DNA from: Trametes villosa
Lineage: Eukaryota > Basidiomycota > Agaricomycetes > Polyporales > Polyporaceae
DNA: 64,000 bases
Direction: 5' to 3'
Assembly (NCBI GenBank): GCA_002964805.2
Contig: PUDQ02000001.1
Coordinates: 1,884,001-1,948,000, forward strand
The notes below the pieces were generated by a model. That model saw nothing but the letters and a program-made list of their open reading frames with translations. It was not told where the DNA came from and did not search any database. Below are positions 1 to 9,687 of the stretch, one piece after another. The stretch's first letter is position 1. Every line of letters starts with the position of its first letter. The translations under genes were made by a program, and so were the position numbers.

Positions 1-2742
1 ACCCGGGGTCGTCAACAGGGCGGACAATCGACCTTTCGATGCTCACTGCTCCTGCAATCACCTCGAACGCCCTTGGTATTGCAGGCGTTGCCGTGGCCAC
101 AGCTCTTCATGGGTCGGCCATGAACGCTCGCCGTACTATCACGGACGCCACGAACTTGCGACTAACTGCTCTCGAGTCCTCGACGAAGGTCGTCGATCAG
201 GAGATTCTTAAGGACTTCTTCTGGACGTTGTACTCGAAGCTCATTGCCGTCAGCGAAGGTCTGCGCGTCGTCTACGAGGTGGCCAACCGGATCGGCTCGG
301 TACGTCAATCAATTTCACAGTCATCGCTTGGTATAGCTGAGCACGACTTCATTCAGAGGCGAGACTACAAGGATTCCTCTGGTACCAAACCCGGTGCCCT
401 GTTCCCGTTGGAAGATGTATGGGCGCCCATTCAGGCAGAAGTGAGTATATGCCATCACCGAGCCTGTGCTCGAGACGCTAAGTTTATGGCTAGGTGCGCA
501 CACTGCTCAGCGACTACATCACCGATGAGGAACAAGGAGCAATATCTGGACGCAATCCAATCTCGTCGATCAACGAGGTCCTGCGCGAAGGCCGCTTCAC
601 CCGGGACAAGGGCAAGGTACGTACTTCAGCATTCATGCACACGCCGAGGCCGCTTCTACAACTCTTCCGATAGCCCATTTTCCGGTTTGCCGACACGGAC
701 GCCAAGATTGCCACGAAGTCGCTGCGGCAGCACGAAGAGGAGCTCACGCGCATCCTGAAAGACACCGTCCCGGGCCTCGTGCAGGGTTCCGAGAACGCGC
801 TGCAGGCGACTCTGGCTGCAGTCGGCACAGACGATCGGTTGATGGGTACTGGACAACACCACAGAGTCTTGGTGCATCCAAACGCTTTCCATGTCAGCGT
901 GCTCTTCCAACCCACACTCGCATTCCTCGACCGGATATCGGACATTCTACCTGCTGGGCTTGAGGCCGCGCGGGCGTCTAGCGCGGTACTGGATGAGTTC
1001 GTCCTCAAGGTGTATCTGCCACAACTAGAGGACAAGGTGTCCGCACTTTTCCACCAAACTGTCACAAGTGCGTCCACCACTACGCTTGGGTTTGCAGGCA
1101 TTGACTATCGAGGCAGGTCCGGACGCGTTCGAGCCTGATCCGGCAACACTAGCGCTATCTCCAAGACCCCTGGTCAAGGTAAGCAAATAACAAAGTGCTT
1201 CACATAATATTTGAGTCTAAGGTGTTTGGTGTCGCAGGCGAGCGTGCAGCTGATGGCCCTCATCAACTCTCTCTGTGTCATGCTACGGACGACCCCATTC
1301 CATCGCGAGAACTACTCTCGACTGATCCTCACAGTCATCGGGAAGTTCTACCAGCGCTGCAGCGACCGGTTCTACGACCTTGTTGCCGTCAAGGCAGACG
1401 GTCTACCAGAAGACGACTCGCGCATCGCTTTGGCTGCACAGTGGGCGCAGAAGGCAGAACTCGGACCCTGCTTGTCCGAACTGCTGAAGTACCTCTCTGG
1501 CGACACAGCTGCAGCGACGAAGCAACAGGTATGCCGACAAGAAACGCATCTCGAGAACAGCCTGTTGGGCGAAGGCGCCGTGAGCAAACATGACTTGATC
1601 GCGTCGATCCGCAATGTCTCCGCCCTAGCAAGCCTGTATCACAGTGTCGTAAGTCCATTGCTTTCTTTGCTAATATGTCCTCGGTTCAACCTATATCCCA
1701 TGCAGACCTGGTTTGCTGCCCAACTCGAAGCGTTGAAGAGCTCTGACGACGCCATATCACTCACGAGCCCCCTGCGGCTCGAGCCATCCAGCGCGCTTTC
1801 TCCAACGTCACCATACCTCCCCGTCGTGGCCCCCCTACAGCCGAACGAGCAGCTCAAGCTTCCACTCTCGTCTGCGATGGCGTTGTATGTGCCCTCCCGG
1901 GTGGTTCGCCAGAGACTTGTTTGCTAAATGCACCAACCCTTGTAGACGCTTCCAAGCGCTGCACATGACTTACGTACAGCTGGCGGAACTCATCCTCTAC
2001 ACCATCCGCATCGACGTCAGATGCCGTGTCATCCACCATCTCGATCTTGCGCTGAGACACGTTGGTCCACCGTTTCTCATCAGACAGTGCCGTCTCTAAC
2101 ACTTTAGGCGCATATAGGGTATTTATCGCATCGAGCGAGAAGCGGCCGAACCAGATCCCCATATTATCGACCTCAACACAGAAATCGGCAACTCGGACGC
2201 GTCTCTCACGTCATCGCTGCCCGATGTTCAGCGCAAGTATGTGACTATGTATGCTGTCAATCGGTGCAAGCGTCTAATGCGCTCTCAGATTTGTGTTTGA
2301 GGGCATGGGGCACCTCATGCAGCATCTCTTGATCTCGAATGCACGATACATCCAGTCGGCGAACCCCTTGGGTATCAAGAAGATGATGCGGAACATGCTC
2401 GCGCTGCAGCAGAACATCAAAACCATCACGGACGACAGCAGCAACACCGACTTCGAGCGCGCAAAGCGGTACTACTCGCTCTTCTTGCTGACGCCTCCGG
2501 TAAGCTTGTCTATGTGTGCCGCATTCTTCACGCATCGCTGATCCGGGATACAGGACATGCTCGACACAGTGCGGCGGAAGCAGGAGTTCACGTTCGACGA
2601 GTACAAGGCGATCCTCGACCTCCAGTGTGGTGTACAGCCGAATGTCTCGAATGGCGGCGCGCAAGCGGCAGACCGGAACTACAACATGTACCTCATCGAA
2701 CTACACGGGCTCGAGCTGGAGAACTCGGCGGACGGCAGCTGA
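1..2742 (+). CDS. SEC8: Exocyst complex subunit Sec8 (EXOC4), 3' part; 5' end outside window
   Basis: Subunit of the octameric exocyst, which tethers secretory vesicles to the plasma membrane at sites of growth. The window opens inside the coding sequence and the frame is open from base 2. Exons are separated by short introns, for example about 299-345, 441-494, 614-678 and near 1180-1235. The recognisable part is the C-terminus: a helical block with 'GIKKMMRNMLALQQNI' (about 2365-2420), followed by an 'FERAKRYYSL' segment, which matches the conserved end of animal and yeast Sec8. Stop TGA at 2740-2742. No transmembrane segment or signal peptide is seen, as expected for this cytosolic tether. 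The LYR gene converges from the right, 102 bp away. The identification rests on the C-terminal motif and the overall helical composition. Exact exon borders in the first 1,200 bases are approximate. Confidence 0.85.
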
Positions 2743-2844
2743 CGGGTGAGATAGTCGTCGAGAGACGCTGCGCGCGATCGCGTTTGAAAGTATTTATTCA
2801 CTTGTTCGTCCATACCCTGTTGGATACCGGCCCCACCACTGTAC

Positions 2845-4071
2845 TCATCCGCTCATACCTCCTTTCTTCTTGCTCGAACCCAACTCCTGTGCGTACCGTA
2901 ACCACGCCAACTCCGCCTCTCCTACCATGCGATGCGCTGGGGCGGTCCTCCTGGCTGCCTGTTGCGACAGCGTTACTTGAAACTTGCCAGGATGAGTGCC
3001 GGGCTCAGTTTGCTTCTCCGGCTGGAACGCCAGCACCGGAATGCGCGAGAGCAGCTGCTGGTACCGACGACGCAAGAACCTGGCCGGAAGGTGCGACTCG
3101 AACGTTGGAGCAGGTTGTTCCGCCGCGCCCTCGCGCGAGGCACGATTCGCCGATAAACGCAGCTTGTTCGGCGGAGAAGCGAGGGCTTCGATCTCCTCGA
3201 ATACTCCGGAGTGCTGCAGCCCGACGGGCCTGACACCTGCGCGCGCCAGCGCGTCGGCGTCGGTCTGGCGCGAGACCGGCGTGTCGCCTGACGCCGGGGG
3301 CTCTACGACGGCGACCTGGAGCGGGAACAGCGTCCGCTGCAGCTCCTGCTGGAAGAAGCGCCAGCGAAGATTCACCTCCCTGCGCTTGCTGAACGGGCCC
3401 AGTGCGACGGCCTCGGGCGATTCGGGGTCCGCGCGCGCGGGGAGGTTGGGCGGATGCGCGAGTTCTGCGGGGGTGAATGGTTTCGTCGTGCGCGACGCGT
3501 TTGTCGTGAATAGTGCCTTCATCTCTCGCGAATAGACGGGCGGGCGCGAGGACTCGACTGCGGGGATGATGCGGGGTGGCGGCGGGGCGCCAGGCTCGGA
3601 GCGGAGGGGCTGGAAATAGCTCGTTTCAGCGGAATGGCCTCAGAGGTTCTTGCGGGGTAGAAGCCTACATCTAAGATCTCCCACCTCAGAGGGCCTCTAC
3701 GACCATAAGCAGTGTTGAGAATATAGTCGAAGGCTTTGGCAATGCCAGTGTTTGCTCCCTCTAGTTTCCGGAGATCCTGTGGACGGATAGTATACGGCGC
3801 TCAGTCACGAGTCGCGTCGCCAGCAAAAATGAGCTACCTTCTGAACCCGGCTCATCTTGGTCGGCCGCAGATGCTCGCGCCTCGGGTCGAGGATTGTACG
3901 AACATCATCCCCGACTCTCAGGCGGAAGAACTGGCTGGAGGAGCTGTCGTCAGTCGAGGCGGGCGACACGTATTCTGCCGGGGCGTACCGAAGATATTCA
4001 GTGGGAAGCCTTCTGATCTGCCGCAGGCATGACCGGTAGAGCGAGAGCACCGATCTCACGTCGCCATTCAT
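2845..4071 (-). CDS. Complex1-LYR-motif mitochondrial protein, reconstructed from four exons
   Basis: Small LYR proteins are mitochondrial adaptors that bind acyl carrier protein and help Fe-S transfer or complex assembly. Exons (minus strand) 4071-3989, 3943-3838, 3776-3685 and 3619-2845, with introns of 45, 61 and 65 nt. The joined protein starts MNGDVRSVLSLYRSCLRQ, which contains the Leu-Tyr-Arg signature, then 'FFRLRVGDDVRTIL' and 'DLRKLEGANTG...LNTAYGRRG', a pattern typical of Complex1_LYR domains. The long last exon gives a basic C-terminal extension with 'FSKRREVNLRWRFF' and 'FLRRRYQQLLSRIPVL'. The reading frame shifts between exon 3 read-through and exon 4, and splicing at 3684/3620 restores one continuous frame. 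An upstream ATG at 4128 is in frame but 4071 gives the expected LYR N-terminus. Specific client protein unknown. Nothing else obvious it could be; exon joins are inferred from GT..AG sites and frame. Confidence 0.72.
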
Positions 4072-4778
4072 GCGATCTACGTAGCACAGACTGCTGTCGA
4101 CTCTCGAGGCGGAGGCAGTCGGGCTCAAAGCTGCGTGACCTGCGAACTACGCTCGGCTGCAGTGTCTTTGACGTGGTGCGGGCGCCTACAGCGCACTTCG
4201 GCGAAACTCCCGCGCTGGCGCCTCTTCCAGCCCATGCGACGACCACAACCTCAAGCTCGGGTTGCTGCGCTGGCCGCTGCTAGGATACACAACACGTACG
4301 CCGCGGCCTTCTCACCGAGTACACCGATAAACGTCATGCGTGTGCTGCGTGGCCAGTGGAGCTCTTTCGCGCGGTGCAGCCACTATAGTACTGCTGAAGT
4401 CCCGGCCTGGAACCATCAAGGCGTACATACATCATAGTAAGCCTCGAGCTGATTTTCATTGCCTGTGATATCGGGTATTTACTTTTTGACGTCTTTTCGC
4501 ATGCACAGATGAGGTGGTGGCTCTACTGACCCCGCCACTATTTTTGATCTGCGCTGCTCACGAGTACGCAATGATCGCTGTCGTTGCCTCCGAACCCACG
4601 TCGCTTCCGGAGAAACTCGACCACGCCAGCATGATGGCCCAGGTGCTATCCGTGAATTGTCCGGAACGCGGTCTTAGTCTACGTTAGCGGGGCTCGCCCT
4701 ACGTCGTCAACGTATATAAGCCATGGCTCCGCACCCCGTTGCCGCCAGACTCGTCGACCTCGTTCAAGTCCAGCAACA
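4072..4778. promoter_or_regulatory. Divergent intergenic region with TATA box for the endoglucanase gene
   Basis: This 707-bp stretch separates the divergently transcribed LYR and GH5 genes, so it should hold both promoters. A clear TATA box, tatataa, lies at 4713-4719, 60 bp before the GH5 start codon, which suits a strongly inducible secreted-enzyme gene. No coding-like reading frame in it resembles a known protein. Confidence 0.6.
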
Positions 4779-6551
4779 ATGAAGTACTCCACTGCAGCTC
4801 TCTTCGTCGCGGCCGCCGGGTCCTACTCTCAGGTCGCAGCGGTAAGTCTCATGTCTGTTATGTGTGTTGTTCGTCACTCATGAGTATCGCAGGTCTACCA
4901 ACAGTGCGGCGGTATCGGCTTCAGTCAGTGGCGGCACGCCTTGCTTGATCGACCATCGTTACTGACATTTTTACAGCTGGCCCGACCACCTGCGATGCCA
5001 GCTCGGTCTGCACTGCGCTCAACTCCTGTAAGGCGAACTCGACATCTTCTCGCAGACGTGTGCTTATCTCCGATAGACTACTCGCAGTGCCTCCCGTCGG
5101 CCTCTGGCTCTGCCCCCTCTGGCCCGTCTGCCCCGGCCTCGAGCCTTCCCCGTCTCGGTGGTGTGAACACTGCGGGATACGACTTCAGCGTTGTACGTTG
5201 CCTCCTAGTGCCTAGAAATCCCGACTGGGCTGCTGACATGCACTCGCGCAGGCCACCGATGGTAGCTTCACCGGCACCGGTGTCTCTCCCCCGCCGTCCC
5301 AGTTCACCCACTTCTCCGGCCAGGGTGCCAACCTCTACCGCATTCGTACGTCCTCTTCTCGTCCTGCGAGAGAATTACGCTGACCCTCATTCCTCTTACA
5401 GCCTTCGGTATGCTAGCTCAACTGTGAATGCTCGAGCTGTCCACTGACCAGTTCTCGCGCAGCCTGGCAGCTGATGACGCCCCACCTCGGCGGCCCCATC
5501 AACGAGACGTTCTTCGCGACGTACGACAAGACCGTGCAGGCCGCGCTCAACTCGGGCCCGAACGTGCACGTCATCGTCGACCTCCACAACTACGCGCGCT
5601 GGAACGGCGGCATCATCGCCCAGGGCGGCCCGACCAACGACGAGTTCGCCGCGATCTGGACGCACCTCGCCGCCAAGTACGGCTCCAACGAGCGCGTCAT
5701 CCTGTACGCCCCCGTCGCTTCTGCTTGTTCACGAAGGGATTGCTGACGCGGCGGGGATGCAGCGGTATCATGAACGAGCCGCACGACATCCCGAACGTGC
5801 AGACCTGGGTCAACACCGTCCAATACGTCGTCAACGCCATCCGCAAGGCGGGCGCGACCAACTTCCTGCTCCTCCCTGGCTCCAGCTGGGCGTCCGCGCA
5901 GGCCTTCCCCACCGAGGCCGGCCCCTTCCTCGTCAAGGTCACTGACCCGCTCGGTGGTACCGACAAGCTGATCTTCGATGGTGAGCATGCTCCCGCGGGA
6001 CGTCCTCAGAGTTCGAGCTGATGAGTCCCACAGTCCACAAGTACCTCGACAGCGACAACAGCGGCACGCACCCCGACTGCACCACTGTACGTCGCATCGG
6101 TCTGCTCGTGAACATGTTATCCAGCGATACTGACGCCTGGCCACTAGGACAACGTCGACGTCCTGAAGACCCTCGTCTCCTTCCTCCAGCAGAACGGCAA
6201 CCGCCAGGCGATCCTCTCCGAGACCGGCGGAGGCAACACCGCCAGCTGCGAGACCCTGTAAGCCCCCCTCTTCCCCCCTACTCTCACCGAAGGAGCCTCG
6301 CTAACCTGGCGGATGCGCACAGCCTGAGCAACGAGCTCTCCTTCGTCAAGTCCGCGTTCCCCACTCTCGCCGGCTTCTCCGTCTGGTCCGCGGGCGCGTT
6401 CGACTCCACCTACGTCCTCACCGTCTCCCCCAACCCCGACGGCTCGGACCAGCCCCTCTGGATCGACGCTGGTACGTCCCCTCTCCCCTCCTTTTCCTCT
6501 CTCCGTGATGGCTGCTTACCCTTCGCTATAGTCAAGCCCAACCTCCCGTGA
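4779..6551 (+). CDS. Secreted GH5 endo-beta-1,4-glucanase with N-terminal CBM1
   Basis: Cleaves internal beta-1,4 bonds of cellulose outside the cell. The start MKYSTAALFVAAAGSYSQ is a signal peptide. It is followed by a CBM1 module (VYQQCGGIGF-TGPTTCDASSVCTALN) that binds crystalline cellulose, a Ser/Pro linker and a GH5 barrel. The predicted acid/base Glu lies in 'GIMNEPHD' (from 5763) and the nucleophile Glu in 'ILSETGGG' (about 6212-6235); 'VDLHNYARW' is also typical of GH5 subfamily 5 enzymes such as EGII/Cel5A. At least nine introns are needed, including one six-base exon at 5402-5407. Known splice points are 5346-5401, 5408-5462, 5704-5762, 5981-6033, 6087-6147, 6258-6322 and 6472-6531. 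Stop TGA at 6549-6551. The TATA box is 60 bp upstream. All catalytic motifs are intact, so the gene looks functional. Confidence 0.92.
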
Positions 6552-7263
6552 AAGCAGCTACAGACGGTAGCAGCAGGGCGTCGGCGAGCGACGCGGTGTG
6601 CGAAGAATACGCGAGCCAGGGTGTAGAGCTTGCATGTATCGGTCTGGGTCTCGGAAAATGGATTTTTTTTGCCTCTCCTTCAGTAGGACCGTCCGCGTGC
6701 ATTGAGTGCATGCACCCACCCGAGTTGCGGCGCTCGCGAACAGCTCCCGAGTGCCTGAGGGTGAAACTACTTGCGCGTCGCCAAGGCACCGCCTATGCAT
6801 TGCGGTGCCGTCGCGCGCCAACAACTCCAAACAACCTTGAACCACCTCAAACTCTTCTCGTCGCGGTATGCGGGAAATGAATGTTTCTAAAGTGCATTGG
6901 ACCCGCCGCGCGGGGCATCCAGAAAAAGAGAGGTAGCCCTACTGAAAACAACAAACAACAAAAGAAAGAATGTGAGCGTACTATGGCATACTGTACATTT
7001 GACCGTGCGCCAGCGGGCGCAGCGCTTCCCGGGCCAGCAAACGAGGGTGGGAGAGGAGAAGGAGGGGCGAAGTCGATAAGTTAGCGACAAGGGGTGGCGA
7101 ACGAGCGTGTGTGAGTGTGTATGTGGGCGGAGTGCGGGTGGAAGGGAATATAAGGGCGATGGAGGGCGGGAGAAATGCAGGGGGTCGCCAGGATCGACTT
7201 CGAAGAGGCACGCAGTGCAGACGGTAAATCAAGCAAAGTAGAAAAGGACGGATTTCAGCCGTG
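6552..7263. other. Intergenic region, convergent 3' ends
   Basis: This 712-bp stretch lies between the stop codons of the GH5 gene (plus) and the short kelch gene (minus). It must contain both 3' untranslated regions and terminators. It is purine-rich around 6920-7180. I see no gene in it. Confidence 0.5.
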
Positions 7264-9131
7264 TCACCGCAACGGCGAGCGCGCGTCCGGCGTAGGCGGG
7301 AGCGGCCGTCGCGCCTGCGGGTACTTGATCAGATCTGCCAGCAGCCACACCATGCCAGTCAGCGCCGCATCCACCGTAGAAACACGTCGCAAGAGAGCAA
7401 TCCGTGGTGGAAACACGCACTTGTGTCCAGGATGTACGCCACGTTCGCGTCCTTGCCCGTCCCGTCCAGGTCGTCCTCGCTCACGCCGCCGAGCACGTAC
7501 ACCTTCGAGCCGACGGCGACCATGCCGTGCCCCGAGCGCGGTGCCGGCTCCGGGCCCATGTTGTGGAACATGTACCACCGCTGGTCTACCCACGCCTGTC
7601 AGCCGCTCGCTCGCTCAGCACCACCGCGTACCACATGCGGCGACTCACTGGATATCCGGAATGCGGCAAGCTCGCCGATGTTCGCGCCGTCCACCCCACG
7701 GCCGCCAAAGACGTACACGACGTCCCCAACAAGGGCAGCGCCGTGGCCCTCGCGTGGGGACGGGATGTAACCGCCACACCAGAATTCAGACCACGTCCGC
7801 GTCCGCGTGTCGAACGCCCAGATGTCGTTGTAGTGGTACTGCCCGTCCGTCCCCCCAAACCTGTCCGCGCGCATGGAAGATCAGCACCGCATGGCATGCG
7901 GGAGCAATGTGTGGCGGGGAACGCACACGATGAGCTGGTCCTTGTACGCGACGCACGAGTGGCCCGAGCGCCTGGACGGCCGGGGTGCGCCCTTGGGCGG
8001 GTCGAGCTGTTCCCATGCCGGCTTCGATATCACTGTGCACGGAAGCGGAAGACGGCGGACATGGCACCCGTCAGCGAATCACAAACTCTCGCAGACGAAG
8101 GCGCGGCGTACGCGTGCTCAGGTCAAAGGACCAGACGTCGTTGAAGAACTCGCCCTGCGCGAACCCGCCGAACACGTACACCCGCGGCCCAATCATTACG
8201 ACGGTGTGCCCGAGCCGCCCGGCCGGCGCCGCCCCGTCGGTGAACACCCGCGTCCACTCGCGGCTCGCTGTGCTCCGATGATCATGCTGTAAGTTCGCAG
8301 CATCGCGGGTATGTGACATCCGGGCACGCACCGAGATTGAGGAAGTACAACCCGTTATCATACTTTGCCCTCGCGCGCAGTTGATGGGACGACGCCGACA
8401 TCGTGTCACCGCCCCAGACGACGACCACGCTGCCCGCGAACGCGCTGCCATGGCCGAACCGAGTCGAGGGGACGTCGCCGAGGGTGTACAGCCGCGTGAC
8501 GGCCAAGTCGCGGATGGAGATGGAGTAGACGTCGTTTTTGGCGCGGTCGTCAAGTCCTCCGAATACGTTGAGACCCGCAGCGGCAGTGCCCGGGGTCGAG
8601 AGCGAGAAGTCCGAGCGAGGGAACACGGATGGGCCAGCGTGAGGGCCGCCACTGGAGACGAGGCGGCGACGGTGCCAGGGATATGCGTGCTCGGCGTCGT
8701 CAGTTGGCGTACTAGGTAAAGGGCGGGGGCTGAGCTCTGCCTGAGGCCTGGTCTCCTGCTCCTGCTCTGGCTCTGGCTTTATTGGTGGCTTGATATCCGG
8801 GAGTGGCGGCGACTTTTCCGCGTAATCCGACTCGAACTCGAGCTGAGGGAGGAAGTGCAAGAGGGATTTGCGGTCCTTGGGCGGTGGCAAGGGAGAGTCT
8901 ATGAGCAGGATATCGTCATACTCGGAGTGCTCAGAGTGCTTAGACTCTATAAGAGTCCTGCAAGAACCGTTAGCCTGTGTACCGTCGTAGTTGGCAACCC
9001 GCTCACCTTTGGCTGGAGTTGGAGTCTCCCCGGGAGAGTTCTGTTCTCCTGCGAAAGGGGGGAAAGTCGGGGTAGCGCCGCTTGATAGAGATGCGGCGGG
9101 GGATGTCAGGGGCCGGGATGCACCAGAGCAT
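7264..9131 (-). CDS. Kelch-repeat protein without coiled coil; short relative of the Tea1-like protein at 23205
   Basis: Kelch repeats fold into a beta-propeller used for protein binding. About six blades are visible on the minus strand, each with a 'FGG' or 'WGG' turn: 'GLNVFGGLDDRAKNDVYSI', 'SVVVVWGGDT', 'RVYVFGGFAQGEFFNDVW', 'FGGTDGQYHYNDIWAFD', '[12 protein letters not shown]' and 'KVYVLGGVSEDD'. These align blade by blade with the larger gene at 23205-28073. The protein stops soon after the last blade, at 'LIKYPQARRP' followed by about a dozen residues and TGA at 7264, just where the larger protein ('[10 protein letters not shown]') continues into a long coiled coil. The N-terminal region is Pro/Glu-rich and acidic. 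ATG at 9131 begins MLWCIPAPDIPRR, joined by an intron whose best acceptor lies near 8950. The first exon is the least certain part. Probably a cytosolic scaffold; client unknown. Confidence 0.75.
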
Positions 9132-9687
9132 TGAGGGTCGGGAGGGGAAGAGGCGAGAGGGCCAGCTGATATGAGTGCGGGAAGATGAGGGGTATTAGTA
9201 TGAGTGAGGAAGGCAGTAATGGCGCAGGGACTGGGAATGATAGATGGGCGGTGGAGGATGGATCACAGCATCGACTGATTCGGAACGGGGCCGACAGATT
9301 CGACTTTCTGGGTGTGGGTATGCGTCGAGGGCGGACTGATGGGTCAGTGGGCACGGCTTCGGACGCATTCAGTGCGCGGGGCATGGGATCTCGACGCAGA
9401 CAGAGTTACTTCGAGCATGATTGCTCGTGATGGCTTCTCGGTCTTCTTGCCTGCGGGCGTCGGGCTCACGCAGTAGACTGGCAAGTAAAGTTCATTCGCG
9501 GGATACATGTGCAGACGGGCAGATGTGGGAGAGAGCGGGAGGGAGTTGATGGCGGAGGAGGGAGAGATGGTGGCGGCCGAGGTCGTCATTATGCTTAGAC
9601 GCCTGATCGAGCGACGCGTCCGCGTCAATATGGAGGCCGACGCGTGACGTCACGTCACATTGCCCCTCCCTCCGCTCCTCGATCTGG
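9132..9687. promoter_or_regulatory. Divergent promoter region with CRE-like palindrome TGACGTCA
   Basis: This 556-bp region separates the kelch gene (minus) and the lipase gene (plus). A perfect TGACGTCA octamer lies at 9646-9653, 35 bp before the lipase ATG, and it directly overlaps an acgcgtgacg string. The octamer is the consensus for CREB/ATF-type bZIP factors. Function is inferred from the motif alone. Confidence 0.4.

Noticed and set aside
3736..4437. Several plus-strand frames between 3736 and 4437
   Set aside because: They overlap the LYR exons in antisense or lie in its promoter, and none has a recognisable domain.
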